Assembly: GCF_029510815.1 (NCBI RefSeq)
Contig: NZ_CP120360.1
Location: 2,542,001 to 2,606,000, forward strand
From: Janibacter sp. DB-40
GTDB lineage: Bacteria > Actinomycetota > Actinomycetes > Actinomycetales > Dermatophilaceae
Direction of reading: 5' to 3'
Length of the DNA: 64,000 bases
The translations under genes and the position numbers were made by a program. Positions 1 through 9,772 of this stretch are shown piece by piece (position 1 is the first letter of the stretch; every line of letters starts with the position of its first letter). A model generated the notes under the pieces. It was not told the DNA's origin. It ran no database searches and worked only from the letters and a program-made list of their open reading frames with translations.

Positions 1-1647
1 GGTCGTCGCCAGGGCCATGGCGAGCGGGGCGACCATGCCGGCGGCCATGACCGCTGCCATCACCTTCAGCTGGATCGCGTCGGTGGCCGTGCCCGCCGCG
101 GTGAGCCCGGTGGTGGCGAAGACGTAGGCGACCTTGTTGACCGGACCTCCGAGGTCGAAGCCCATCATCGCGCCGAGGACGAGGCCGAGGACGAGCGCGC
201 TCGTACCGCCCATTCCCTGCAGCGCCTCGGTGAGGTTGTCCATGAGCCAGGTGATCGGACGGCCGAGGACGGTGATGAAGAGCCCGGCGGTGATGAAGGT
301 CGACAGCAGCGGGACGACCACCACGGGCATGACGCCGCGGACGCCGGCGTGCACCTTCCACCCGGAGACCCAGCGGGCGACGAAGCCGGCGAGGAACCCG
401 GTGGCGAGACCGCCGAGGAAGCCGGCGCCCATGGTCGCGGCGATCCAGCCGCCCACGATGCCGGGGACGAGGCCGGGACGGTCGGCGATGCCGAAGGCGA
501 TGTAGCCGGAGAGGATCGGCACGAGGAAGCTGAAGGCGGCACTGCCCATGACGTACAGGAGCGCGGCCCACGAGGTGAGGCTGAGCAGGCTGAAGCTGTT
601 GGCGACGTCGTACTCGCCCTCGGCGCCCAGGGCGTACTTCGTGATCTCGATGGCGCCCTGCTCACCGAGCGCGACCTGGGCGAGCATGAAGGACAGCGCG
701 ATGAGGATGCCGCCCGCGGCGACGAAGGGGATCATGTAACTGACCCCGGTCATGAGCCACTGGCGGATCTTCGTGGCCGTCGACGCACGCTCGTGCTCCC
801 CCTCCGAGCGACTCGGCTGCTCGGACGACCCGACGCTCAGGACGTGCGACCCGTCGCGCGCGGCCGTCGCTGCTCGCTCGACCAGGTCGGGGGCGTCGGA
901 CACGGCCTTCTTCACGCCCACGTCGATCGTGGGCTTGCCGGCGAAGCGTCCCTTGTCCCGGACCTCGAGGTCGTGGGCGAAGATCACGGCATCGGCACGC
1001 TCGATCTCGCTGCGCGACAGGGGCGTCGAGCCTGCCGAGCCCTGGGTCTCCACGGCGATGGTGTGCCCCGCCTCCTTGGCGGCGACCTCCAGAGCCTCGG
1101 CCGCCATGTACGTGTGGGCGATCCCGGTGGGGCACGAGGTGACTGCCACGAGGTGCAGGCCGGCGGTCGCCCCCTTCGTCTCCTCGCTCGCCGGCTCCTC
1201 GTCCAGCGAGACGCGGGAGTTGACGATCTCGACGACCTCCGCCGGTGTGCTCGCCGCCTCGAGCGATGCGCGGAACTCCTTGTCCATCAACGCCTTGGCG
1301 AGCTTGGGCAGCATCTGCATGTGCGCGTCCCCGCCGCTCTCGGGGGCGGCAATGAGGAAGACGAGCGTGGCCGGGCCGTCCTTGGCGCCCCAGTCGATCC
1401 CCTCGGTGGGCCGACCGAAGACGAGGGAGGGTTCCGTGATCGCAGCGCTGCGGGCGTGCGGGATGCCGATGCCTCCGGGCAGCCCGGTGGCCATCTTCTC
1501 CTCACGGGCACGCACGTCGTCGAGGAAGGCCTCGACGTCCGTCGCACGTCCGGTGCTCGCCAGCGTCTCGGCGAGCACGCGCGTGGCCGCGTGCCGGTCC
1601 GGTGCGGCCAGGTCGAGCACGACCTGGGCCTCGTTGATCAGCGCCAT
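1..1647 (-). CDS. fruA: PTS fructose transporter subunit IIABC (3' end outside window)
   Basis: Membrane permease of the phosphoenolpyruvate-dependent fructose system; it imports fructose as fructose-1-phosphate. The visible 549 residues run in the order IIA, IIB, IIC. The IIA domain (about 1-145) has the phospho-acceptor His64 in a GIGIPHAR context. The IIB domain (about 163-265) has the phospho-Cys172 in SCPTGIAHTY. The hydrophobic IIC domain starts near residue 285 and is still open at the window edge, so roughly the last 100 residues are missing. The ATG lies 23 bases after the fruK stop, with a purine-rich stretch (CCTGAAAGGACC) in front. It is the last gene of a fruR-fruK-fruA operon, so its substrate follows from both sequence and context. 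Identification is firm; only the C-terminus cannot be checked. Confidence 0.95.
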   Translation of the reverse strand, partial: MALINEAQVVLDLAAPDRHAATRVLAETLASTGRATDVEAFLDDVRAREEKMATGLPGGIGIPHARSAAITEPSLVFGRPTEGIDWGAKDGPATLVFLIAAPESGGDAHMQMLPKLAKALMDKEFRASLEAASTPAEVVEIVNSRVSLDEEPASEETKGATAGLHLVAVTSCPTGIAHTYMAAEALEVAAKEAGHTIAVETQGSAGSTPLSRSEIERADAVIFAHDLEVRDKGRFAGKPTIDVGVKKAVSDAPDLVERAATAARDGSHVLSVGSSEQPSRSEGEHERASTATKIRQWLMTGVSYMIPFVAAGGILIALSFMLAQVALGEQGAIEITKYALGAEGEYDVANSFSLLSLTSWAALLYVMGSAAFSFLVPILSGYIAFGIADRPGLVPGIVGGWIAATMGAGFLGGLATGFLAGFVARWVSGWKVHAGVRGVMPVVVVPLLSTFITAGLFITVLGRPITWLMDNLTEALQGMGGTSALVLGLVLGAMMGFDLGGPVNKVAYVFATTGLTAAGTATDAIQLKVMAAVMAAGMVAPLAMALATT

Positions 1648-1670
1648 CTCGGGTCCTTTCAGGGGGGTGC

Positions 1671-2630
1671 TCAGTCGCGGACGGCGAGGGAGCGGTCGGG
1701 AGTCGTGGTCAGGGTGGCGGGGATGCCGTCGAGGTCGGCGGGGCCGGGGACCCGGCTGCCGGGCAGCCGCACGGCCGCGGCTCCCCACAGGACCCCGGTG
1801 CGCAGTGCGCTCGCGGCGTCGGCTCCGGTGGACAGGCCGTGGAGCAGGCCGGCGAGCATGCAGTCGCCGGCGCCGACGGTCGAGCGGGGACGCTCGATCG
1901 AGGCGTGGGCGTGCACGGCCGTGTCACCGTCGACGAGCACGGCTCCGTCGCGGCCGAGGCTGACGGCGACCACGCCGACGCCACCGCGGACGAGGCCGGC
2001 GGCTGCGTCGACGACCTCACCGAGTGTGGTCAGGCTCGTCCCGACCAGCTCCTCGAGCTCGACCCGGTTGGGCTTGATCAGGTCGGGCGAGGCAGCCACC
2101 GCAGGACGAAGGGGGGCACCCGAGGAGTCCACGGCGACCTTCGCTCCGGCCTCGCGGGCGGACCGTACGAGCCGTGCGTACAGGTCCTCCGGCGCGCCGG
2201 GCGGGAGCGAACCGCAGGCCACGACCCACACGTCCCCGCCCACGGCGGACTCGACGCCCGTCGTGACCGCCTTGAGGAGCAGACGCAGCTCCTCCTCGTC
2301 GAGGCGCGGACCGGGCTCGTTCAGCTTGGTCGTCGTCCCGTCGGGCTCGACGGCGGTGACGTTCAGGCGGATCGACTGGTGGATCGGAACTCCGAGCCGG
2401 TCCACGCCGGCATCGGTGAGGAGCTTCTCCATGAGGTGCCCCTCCGGTCCGCCGACCGGCAGGACGGCCGTCGCTGCGACGCCGTTGGCGGTCAGGGCCC
2501 TGGCGACGTTGACTCCCTTGCCGCCCGGGTCGACGCGACTCGACACGGCCCTGTTGACGGCGCCGCGGTGCAGCTCGGTGAAGGCGACCGTGCGGTCGAT
2601 GCTGGGGTTGGGGGTGAGCGTGATGATCAT
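1671..2630 (-). CDS. fruK: 1-phosphofructokinase
   Basis: Cytosolic PfkB-family kinase that turns fructose-1-phosphate from the PTS into fructose-1,6-bisphosphate. The 319 residues are the usual family length. The N-terminal substrate motif includes DPGGKGVNVA (residues 34-43), and the C-terminal anion-hole and catalytic motif VGAGD ends at Asp256. The ATG overlaps the stop of the upstream regulator gene as ATGA, which implies translational coupling. Gene order regulator-kinase-permease is typical for fructose operons and separates this protein from other PfkB sugar kinases such as tagatose-6-phosphate kinase. Confidence 0.95.
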   Translation of the reverse strand: MIITLTPNPSIDRTVAFTELHRGAVNRAVSSRVDPGGKGVNVARALTANGVAATAVLPVGGPEGHLMEKLLTDAGVDRLGVPIHQSIRLNVTAVEPDGTTTKLNEPGPRLDEEELRLLLKAVTTGVESAVGGDVWVVACGSLPPGAPEDLYARLVRSAREAGAKVAVDSSGAPLRPAVAASPDLIKPNRVELEELVGTSLTTLGEVVDAAAGLVRGGVGVVAVSLGRDGAVLVDGDTAVHAHASIERPRSTVGAGDCMLAGLLHGLSTGADAASALRTGVLWGAAAVRLPGSRVPGPADLDGIPATLTTTPDRSLAVRD

Positions 2631-3388
2631 GCCCGCACCACCGCCATGCCCTCGGCGGCGAGCTCGGCCGCGGTGTCGTCGTCCAGGTCCGTGTCGGTGA
2701 CGAGCAGATCGATCGACTCCGTGTCGGCGAAGCGGTGGAAGTGGTCGTCCCCGGCCTTGGTCGAGTCCGCGAGGACGACGGTCCGCCGGGCGGCACGGAC
2801 CATGGTGCGCTTGGCCACGGCCTCGGCCTGGTCGGGGGTGGTCATCCCGCGAGACGGGGAGTAGCCGTTCGCGCCGATGAGCGCGACGTCGACGCAGACA
2901 TCGGCGAGTGCGGAGACGAGCCAGTCACCGACGGTCGCACCGGTCCGACCGCGGACGCGGCCGCCGAGGACGTAGAGGTCGGTGTGCTCGTGCGACTGAA
3001 GGACGGCAGCGGTGTCGATCGAGTTGGTGACGACCGTCAGTCCCGAGCGGTCGGGGAGCAGCTCGGCCAGCGCCCTGGTCGTGGTGCCGCCGTCGAGGAG
3101 GACAGTGCCCTCGGAGGGCACCTCGTCGAGCGCCCGGGCGGCGATGCGGCGCTTGGCCTCGGCATTGCGGCTCGTGCGGGTCGCGAGCGGGGGCTCGACC
3201 TCGAGGCGCTCGACGGGCAGTGCTCCCCCGTGGACACGACGCACGGCGCCTCGACGCTCGAGCGCGGTCAGGTCGCGTCGGACGGTCTCGGTCGTCACCC
3301 CCAGGTCGGCGGAGAGGGCGAGCACCTCGACGCGGCCCTGCGCACGCGCGACCTCGAGGATGCGCTGCTGGCGTTCCGGTGCGTACAT
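2627..3388 (-). CDS. fruR: DeoR-family transcriptional regulator of the fructose operon
   Basis: DNA-binding regulator of 253 residues. An N-terminal winged helix (about 3-57, with QQRILEVARA and the recognition region TTETVRRDLTAL) is followed by a DeoR sensor domain that binds phosphosugars, with GTVLLDGGTTTRALAELL and the later DVALIGANGYS motif. An in-frame start 57 bases upstream would add a His-rich leader; I chose ATG 3388 because the DeoR family begins at MYAPERQQ and purine-rich sequence precedes it. It heads the fruR-fruK-fruA operon and probably represses it until fructose-1-phosphate appears. The effector is inferred from family and context. Confidence 0.9.
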   Translation of the reverse strand: MYAPERQQRILEVARAQGRVEVLALSADLGVTTETVRRDLTALERRGAVRRVHGGALPVERLEVEPPLATRTSRNAEAKRRIAARALDEVPSEGTVLLDGGTTTRALAELLPDRSGLTVVTNSIDTAAVLQSHEHTDLYVLGGRVRGRTGATVGDWLVSALADVCVDVALIGANGYSPSRGMTTPDQAEAVAKRTMVRAARRTVVLADSTKAGDDHFHRFADTESIDLLVTDTDLDDDTAAELAAEGMAVVRA

Positions 3389-3448
3389 CGCCCTGGACTC
3401 CTTCGTCCCGTGGGCGCGCCGGGCGCCCGAGTGGTGGTGGTGCACACC

Positions 3449-3496
3449 ACTCTAGAAGCGAAAACCACACAAGTAAATAGATATGCAGTTGGTTTT
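3449..3496 (-). promoter_or_regulatory. Candidate fruRKA promoter with inverted repeat
   Basis: On the minus strand TTTACT (3472-3477) and TAGAGT (3449-3454) form a -35/-10 pair with a 17-base spacer. An inverted repeat of AAAACCA (3461-3467) and TGGTTTT (3490-3496) brackets the -35 box. This is the only AT-rich stretch nearby. It is a plausible FruR operator and promoter, inferred from position; the AAAACC/GGTTTT arms are the part to test. Confidence 0.5.
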
Positions 3497-3506
3497 ATGT
3501 TGGAAC

Positions 3507-3965
3507 TTACTCCGTGGTGAAGAGCACGTCTCCCCCGCCGACCTTCTCCGGCAGGGCCGAGAGGTCGAGCGAGTCGGCCGGGACGTCCAGCACCACGACG
3601 GGCACCTGGCGCGAGATCGCCTCTCCGGCAACCTCGTCCGGGAGCGCGGCAGGATCCCAGGTGACCATCGGATCGCCGGCGGTGACCCTCGCGCCCTGGG
3701 TGGCGTGCACCTCGAAGCCGCGCCCCTCGAGGCGCACGGTGTTGATCCCCAGGTGGACGAGGACCCCGGTCGCACCACCGGCGACGACGAAGGCGTGCGG
3801 GTGGACCTTCACGACCGTGCCTTCGATCGGTGAGGTCACGGTGGTCTCGCCGTCAGGTGGGTCGATGACGACGCCGGGCCCGACGAGCTGTCCGGCGAAG
3901 ACCGGGTCGACGCAGTCGGTCACCGGCAGGACGCGGCCTGCGCAAGGTGCGAGCACGTCGCTCAC
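3507..3965 (-). CDS. crr: PTS glucose-type EIIA component
   Basis: Cytosolic phosphocarrier of 152 residues that passes phosphate from HPr to the EIIB protein of the amino-sugar PTS. It has the compact EIIA-Glc fold: SPIEGTVVKV, a first conserved histidine at His57 (HPHAF), and the active-site His71 in VLVHLGINTV. The ATG overlaps the stop of the upstream EIIB gene (ATGA, 3962-3965), so the two are made together. In Streptomyces a stand-alone Crr serves the N-acetylglucosamine system, and the NagA and DasR-type neighbours here fit that role. It may also serve other PTS permeases of the glucose family. Confidence 0.92.
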   Translation of the reverse strand: MSDVLAPCAGRVLPVTDCVDPVFAGQLVGPGVVIDPPDGETTVTSPIEGTVVKVHPHAFVVAGGATGVLVHLGINTVRLEGRGFEVHATQGARVTAGDPMVTWDPAALPDEVAGEAISRQVPVVVLDVPADSLDLSALPEKVGGGDVLFTTE

Positions 3966-4195
3966 ATCAGGTCCTCGATGTCATCGGCCAGGTTGTCCGC
4001 CTCGGGACCGACGACGACCTGGACGACCTGGCCCTGGGCCATGACGCCGTGGGCGCCCGCGGCCTTGAGGGCGGACTGGTCGACCTTCGACCCGTCGTGC
4101 ACCTCGGTCCGCAGCCGCGTGATGCACGGCTCGATCTCGATGATGTTGTCCGCCCCGCCGAGTGCGGCGAGTATCTGCTCCGCCTTGCTGGCCAT
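3962..4195 (-). CDS. PTS EIIB component, glucose/N-acetylglucosamine family
   Basis: Small cytosolic phosphocarrier of 77 residues that takes phosphate from EIIA and gives it to the sugar bound by EIIC. The phospho-cysteine is Cys24 in EPCITRLR, the hallmark of the glucose-family EIIB. I used ATG 4195, where the family begins (MASKAEQIL) and a good ribosome-binding purine run (GAGAGGAAGC) precedes it; the longer open frame upstream has no family similarity. It leads a two-gene operon with EIIA, divergent from the regulator and EIIC genes across a shared operator region. It corresponds to NagF-type proteins of streptomycetes. Confidence 0.9.
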   Translation of the reverse strand: MASKAEQILAALGGADNIIEIEPCITRLRTEVHDGSKVDQSALKAAGAHGVMAQGQVVQVVVGPEADNLADDIEDLM

Positions 4196-4293
4196 GATGC
4201 TTCCTCTCGTTGGTGCCTCAGTGTCCGTCGGACCGGGTGTCCGTGGCCAGCACCCGGAAGTGCTTGACACCGTCCTCCCCGCCATGGATCCTC

Positions 4294-4317
4294 ACTGGTA
4301 CGGACCAGACCGTACCA
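4294..4317. promoter_or_regulatory. DasR-type operator (dre-like) between EIIB and regulator genes
   Basis: Bases 4294-4309 read ACTGGTACGGACCAGA and match the published DasR consensus ACTGGTCTAGACCAGT at 12 of 16 positions, including both half-sites except the last base. A second, larger perfect inverted repeat overlaps it: TGGTACGG (4296-4303), six bases, CCGTACCA (4310-4317). It lies between the two divergent starts (4195 and 4338), so one bound regulator could control both the EIIB-EIIA and the regulator-EIIC-NagA transcripts. Confidence 0.78.
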
Positions 4318-4337
4318 ACGAGGCGAGGTGAGCGGAA

Positions 4338-5083
4338 GTGTCCCGGGAGAGGCTCACCGGCGCCCGACCGAAGCACGCACAGCTGCGCGACCGGCTGGCC
4401 GACCACGCCGCCGGGCTCGGCCCGGAATCGGCGATCCCCTCCGAGCGCGAGTTGATGGCCACCTACGACGTCTCCCGCGCCACCGTGCGACGGGCCATCG
4501 AGGCCCTGATCGCCGACGGTCTGCTGCACCGCGTCCACGGGAAGGGCACCTTCGTCGCGCGCCCCCGGCTGGAGAGCCGGCTGCACCTGGCCAGCTTCAG
4601 CCAGGACATGCGTCGTCGTGGTCTCGAACCGTCCAGTCGTCTGCTCGGGCTGTCCCGGGAGGAGGCCCCCACCGAGGTCGCCGACTTCCTCGGTCCGGGC
4701 CCGGCGTGGCGCGTCGACCGTCTCCGTCTCGCGGACGGGCAGCCGATCGCCCTCGAGCACAGCTGGTACTCGGGCAGTCTGCTGCCGAACCTGGACGCCC
4801 ACCCGCTCGGGGACTCGCTCTACGCGCTCCTCGCCGACCGGTACGGCATCGTCATCGACGCGGCCGAGCAGACCCTGTGGGGCGAGGTCGCCGACCTCCG
4901 GACCGCCGACCTCCTCGACGCCCCCGACCACACGCCTCTCCTCGTCTTCCGCCGCCTGTCCACCAGCCGGGGGCGACCGGTCGAGCACGTCGTGTCCCGC
5001 TACCGCGGCGACCGGTACCAGATCCACATGTCGTTGAGCCGGGACGACCTCCCAACGCCGGCGCCACAGGAAGGATCAACGCC

Positions 5084-5087
<4 letters not shown>
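4338..5087 (+). CDS. dasR: GntR/HutC-family regulator, DasR type
   Basis: Transcriptional regulator of 249 residues. The GntR winged helix covers about 10-75 (IPSERELMATYDVSRATVRRAIEAL with the wing KGTFVARP), split here only for description, and a UTRA ligand domain follows from about 90 to 240. Family members of this type sense glucosamine-6-phosphate or N-acetylglucosamine-6-phosphate. GTG 4338 is preceded by GAGGTGAG. Its stop overlaps the EIIC start (GTGA), so regulator, transporter and NagA form one operon. The dre-like site just upstream supports the DasR assignment and autoregulation. Another amino-sugar GntR regulator such as NagR is the main alternative. Confidence 0.85.
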
Positions 5088-6345
<1,258 letters not shown>

Positions 6346-6349
<4 letters not shown>

Positions 6350-7509
6350 TCCTCACCGCGGACCGCATCGTCACCCCGGGGCAGGTCCTTGCCCCGGGGT
6401 GGGTGCGCGTGGAGGGGGATCGCCTCGTCGATCTGGGCGAAGGGGGGTCCCCCGCACCTCCCCCGACGGGTCAGGAGCGAAGGCCGTCCACGGCCGCAGC
6501 GTCGAAGCCACGCCACCTGTCGGGGACCCTCGTCCCCGGCTTCGTCGACGTGCACTGCCACGGCGGTGGCGGCGCCTCGTTCACCGTCGGCGATCCGGCC
6601 GAGGCGCGGCGCGTGGCCGCGGCGCACCTGCGGCACGGCACGACGAGCCTCGTCGCCAGTCTGGTGACGGACGAGGGCGACGAGCTGGAGCGCGCGGTGC
6701 GGTCCCTCGGCGAGCTCGTGCGGGACGGACTGCTCGCCGGGATCCACCTCGAGGGGCCCTGGTTGTCCCGCGACTACTGCGGTGCCCACGAGCCGACACT
6801 GGTGCGGCCCCCTTCGCGCCGGGAGGTGGACCGGCTGCTTGCGGCGGGTGACGGGACCGTGCGGATGGTCACGGTGGCGCCAGAGCTCGACGGCGCGATC
6901 GACGCGGTGCGTCGCATCCGCGAGGCGGGGGTGGTCGTCGGGATCGGCCACACCGACGCGACGTGGGAGCAGGCGCGCGAGGCGATCGACGCGGGCGCCA
7001 CCGTGGCCACGCACCTCTTCAACCAGATCCGCGGGCTGCACCACCGCCGGCCCGGACCGATCGCGGCCCTGCTCGAGGACGAGCGCGTGTGGATCGAGCT
7101 GATCTCCGACGGCGTCCACGTGCACCCGGCGATGCTGCGCCTGGCCCGCGCGGCCGCACCCGAGCGGATCATGCTCGTGACGGACGCGATGGGTGCTGCC
7201 GCAGCGGACGACGGTGACTACCACCTCGGGCCCATCCACGTGCAGGTGCGCGACGGGGTCGCCCGCACGCCCTCGGGCGCCATCGCGGGATCCACGCTGA
7301 CCATGGCGGGAGCGGTGCGGCACAGCGTGGCCAGCGGCTTCACGCTCGAGCAGGCCGTGGACGCCGCCACCCGGGCTCCGGCAGCGGCGTTGGGCCTGAC
7401 CGACGTCGGCGAGATCCGGGCGGGTGCGCGTGCTGACCTCGTCGTCCTCGACGACGATCTCGGGGTCACGGACGTGATGCGCGCCGGCGCCTGGGACACG
7501 CGCCGGTGA
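6346..7509 (+). CDS. nagA: N-acetylglucosamine-6-phosphate deacetylase
   Basis: Cytosolic amidohydrolase of 387 residues that removes acetate from N-acetylglucosamine-6-phosphate, giving glucosamine-6-phosphate. The metal and catalytic motifs of the family are present: FVDVHCHGGGG, the metal-site glutamate in GIHLEGPW, histidines in GIGHTDAT and ATHLFNQ, and the catalytic aspartate in LVTDAMGA. GTG 6346 overlaps the EIIC stop. Residues about 32-60 form a proline-, serine- and arginine-rich insertion between the small beta domain strands that I do not expect in the family; it is encoded around a GCGAAGGGGGG copy of the motif iterated through this window. Glucosamine-6-phosphate deaminase (NagB) is not in the window. 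Confidence 0.93.
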
Positions 7510-7510
7510 C

Positions 7511-7539
7511 CTCGATCGCTGCGCTCACGCGCGATCGAG
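7511..7539. terminator. Inverted repeat between convergent genes
   Basis: CTCGATCG (7511-7518) pairs with CGATCGAG (7532-7539) around a 13-base loop. It starts 2 bases after the nagA stop and runs into the last codons of the convergent gene, so it could end transcription both ways. There is no T-tract, which is usual for high-GC actinomycetes but leaves the call moderate. Confidence 0.5.
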
Positions 7540-8085
7540 CACGGCCATGAGCGGTTCGGGCACCTCGTCGAGCTCCATGGCCTCGACGAAGAGCTCGGCG
7601 TACTTGGCCTTGCGTCCCGACTGCGCCGAGAGGAATCGTCGCAGCACCGCTCCGGTGGGTCGTCCACGGTGCTCCGGCATGTGCGCGAGACGACGCAGGG
7701 AGCGACCCTCCCCCGCCTTCTCGACCACCGCCACGGCATGCCCGACTCCGAGGGAGCGCACGAGCTCGTCCTCCAGGTCAACGATGCAGGCGTGGAAGCC
7801 GACCGCTGCCAAGGCGTCGATCTCACGCTCGCGCGTGACGCCAGCGGCTGCGAGCCCCACCCGCAGCTGCCGCTTCTCGCCGATGTCGTAGAGGCCGGCG
7901 AGGCGGACATCGAGTCCGCGCGGCCCGTACGTCGTCGCGAACGTGCGGACGTTGCCGATGCCGCCCATGGCGACGACCTCGACTCCCTCGCCCGCCAGGT
8001 CACGCCCCAGGCGCCGGGCGAGGGCGTGCAGGGCCGCCCGGTCACTGTTGCCCTCGACGAGGACGACTGCGTGCGGTGCGCTCAC
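7525..8085 (-). CDS. Stand-alone TOPRIM-domain protein (OLD-nuclease-like)
   Basis: Small soluble protein of 186 residues. The start has the TOPRIM glutamate motif VLVEGNSDRAAL (about residues 8-19) and a later acidic motif AGLYDIGEKRQL takes the place of the DxD strand. This pairing resembles the TOPRIM domain of OLD-family nucleases, but no ATPase domain is fused or adjacent. Whether it cuts nucleic acid is unknown. It is convergent with nagA and 31 bases from the next minus-strand gene, so its neighbours give no clue to function. In many genomes such proteins are labelled ATP-dependent endonuclease by similarity only. Confidence 0.7.
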   Translation of the reverse strand: MSAPHAVVLVEGNSDRAALHALARRLGRDLAGEGVEVVAMGGIGNVRTFATTYGPRGLDVRLAGLYDIGEKRQLRVGLAAAGVTREREIDALAAVGFHACIVDLEDELVRSLGVGHAVAVVEKAGEGRSLRRLAHMPEHRGRPTGAVLRRFLSAQSGRKAKYAELFVEAMELDEVPEPLMAVLDRA

Positions 8086-8116
8086 CGGACCATTTGGCGT
8101 CGCCCTGCCTCACGTG

Positions 8117-8752
8117 TCAATCGGTCGGTCCGGCGCGCTCGCCCGCCGCGAGTGCGAGTCCGGCGGCCCAGCCGGGGGCCCGCCCACCCGTTGGAGGGGA
8201 CAGGCCGGCGAGGGGAACCCCAGAAACCCGGAGCAACCAGGAGACCAGCGAGTTCGAGTTCCACATGTCCTTCGTCGGCGGTACCTGCCGCCCCCAGGTC
8301 AGCGCGGGGACCTCGCGGGTGTGTCGAAGTAGTGATCGTGCGGTCCCTTCGTCGTCGGCGACGGTGACGGGGCCGCCCACGGCCCACTCCCGGTCCGGGA
8401 GGGTGCCGTCGCGCCAACACCGCACTTCGTAGCGGAAGAGGCTCGATCGGCCGAGCACTCGCAGCCCAACGGGACCGGTCACCACGACCCCTCGGTCCTC
8501 GTCCTTCGGCCCTGCCCATTGGGGAGCCATCTCGATGATGTAGCGGTGCCCGTCGGTCGATGCTTCCAGCGCGGCGTGGAAGAGCGGTTGCGGTGCCCTG
8601 TGCGCGCGACACGCGTCGACCAGCTCCCACCACCGGCTCGTGTGCCGGACGACATGCCCACCGGCACCGACCGGGAGCCACCACAGCACGACCGCCCCCG
8701 CTTCCCCGGCGCCACGGGCATCGGAGTGCGGGGCAGCGTGTGGGGCAGTCAT
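8117..8752 (-). CDS. Conserved actinobacterial hypothetical protein
   Basis: A 211-residue soluble protein without signal peptide or membrane segment. It contains strongly patterned stretches (VLWWLPVGAGGHVVRHTSRW, then RGVVVTGPVG, LFRYEVRCWRDG, DMWNSNSLVSWLL and a C-terminal GGRAPGW). From memory, a family with this pattern is widespread in actinomycetes and has no known role. An open frame runs far upstream, but the family starts near ATG 8752, which also overlaps the stop of the membrane-protein gene before it (ATGA). The two are therefore probably translated together. I cannot assign a function. Confidence 0.7.
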   Translation of the reverse strand: MTAPHAAPHSDARGAGEAGAVVLWWLPVGAGGHVVRHTSRWWELVDACRAHRAPQPLFHAALEASTDGHRYIIEMAPQWAGPKDEDRGVVVTGPVGLRVLGRSSLFRYEVRCWRDGTLPDREWAVGGPVTVADDEGTARSLLRHTREVPALTWGRQVPPTKDMWNSNSLVSWLLRVSGVPLAGLSPPTGGRAPGWAAGLALAAGERAGPTD

Positions 8753-9657
8753 TCGAACCAGGCCGTGTGTGTCAGCTGACGAGCGGTTGGGTGAGGGCGA
8801 AGCAAGGGCAGGAAGACCCACACGGCGAGGCCCGCGAAGAGGACGGCGACCACGCCGAACATGATTGCCTGACCGGGCACAGCGTGGGGGTCGTCGTTGA
8901 TGACCATGGTGGCGCTCATCGCGGCCACGCTCGGGGGGACCACCGCGTACCACCCCATCAGCCCGTACAGGGCCGTGTGTGCGAGACGTGTGCCGCGGAG
9001 CAGTCCGAGGCCCGCCACCAAGGTCGCCGGTACGACGACTCCGAGATCGAGCAGGAAGATGGTCCAGAAGAAGGTGCGCGCGTCGGCGAACTCCGACGGC
9101 AACGCCCCGCCCAGGAGGACGGGCAGGTAACGCGTGATGATGAACGACCCGAGCAGCAGCAGGATCACTCCGGAGGCGCGCCGCCTGCGGTTGGTCAGCT
9201 GCGGCAATGACTGCCGAGATGCCAGGACCCACGCCCACACGCCGAGGGCACCGGACAGGGTGACGATGACGGTGTGGAAGAGGACCGTGCTGGTGTAACC
9301 GGCATACTCGGGGCCCAGGACGTACTGCACGAACATGTAGGCGCTGTAGGCCGCTGGCCCGAAACCAAGGAACGGTGCCGCAGCACCTCCTCGTAGCGCC
9401 ACCAGACCGGCGATCAGGGTGAGCGGTACGACGAGGCCGAGGGTGACCACTTCCAGGCCGATGGTTTGGTTCAGCAGTGTCCCGCTGACCGGGTGCCGGA
9501 TGATCTCGGTACCGAGCGGGCCGACAACCGTGTTCACGAGGAGCACGGCGGCGAGTGTGAACAGACCACACGCGAACATCCGAGGAGACCCGCTCGATGC
9601 GGCCCCGCCTGGCCGGGTCGCATGGTCGGAAGAGTCGAACGCGGTGTCTCGGGACAT
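8749..9657 (-). CDS. Integral membrane protein of unknown function
   Basis: A 302-residue protein with about eight hydrophobic segments, starting near residue 27 after a polar N-terminus, with the last ending near residue 285. No catalytic motif stands out. It overlaps the conserved hypothetical gene downstream (ATGA), the only hint of a partner. A small hairpin, TGCCCC (9673-9678) with GGGGCA (9686-9691), lies just upstream of its start and could sit in its 5' leader. Confidence 0.65.
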   Translation of the reverse strand: MSRDTAFDSSDHATRPGGAASSGSPRMFACGLFTLAAVLLVNTVVGPLGTEIIRHPVSGTLLNQTIGLEVVTLGLVVPLTLIAGLVALRGGAAAPFLGFGPAAYSAYMFVQYVLGPEYAGYTSTVLFHTVIVTLSGALGVWAWVLASRQSLPQLTNRRRRASGVILLLLGSFIITRYLPVLLGGALPSEFADARTFFWTIFLLDLGVVVPATLVAGLGLLRGTRLAHTALYGLMGWYAVVPPSVAAMSATMVINDDPHAVPGQAIMFGVVAVLFAGLAVWVFLPLLRPHPTARQLTHTAWFE

Positions 9658-9772
9658 CAGGATGCCCTCCTCTGCCCCACCCTGCGGGGCATTGCCTTCA
9701 CCTTGAGGCTACGTCCGTTCCACGGCCGCACCGACCGATCGGGGCGAGGCAGTTCGGCTCTGCTGACACCTG

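Noticed and set aside
349..2700. Very long open frame on the plus strand across the fructose genes
   Set aside because: It is the GC-rich antisense shadow of fruK and fruA, with low-complexity sequence and no family resemblance.
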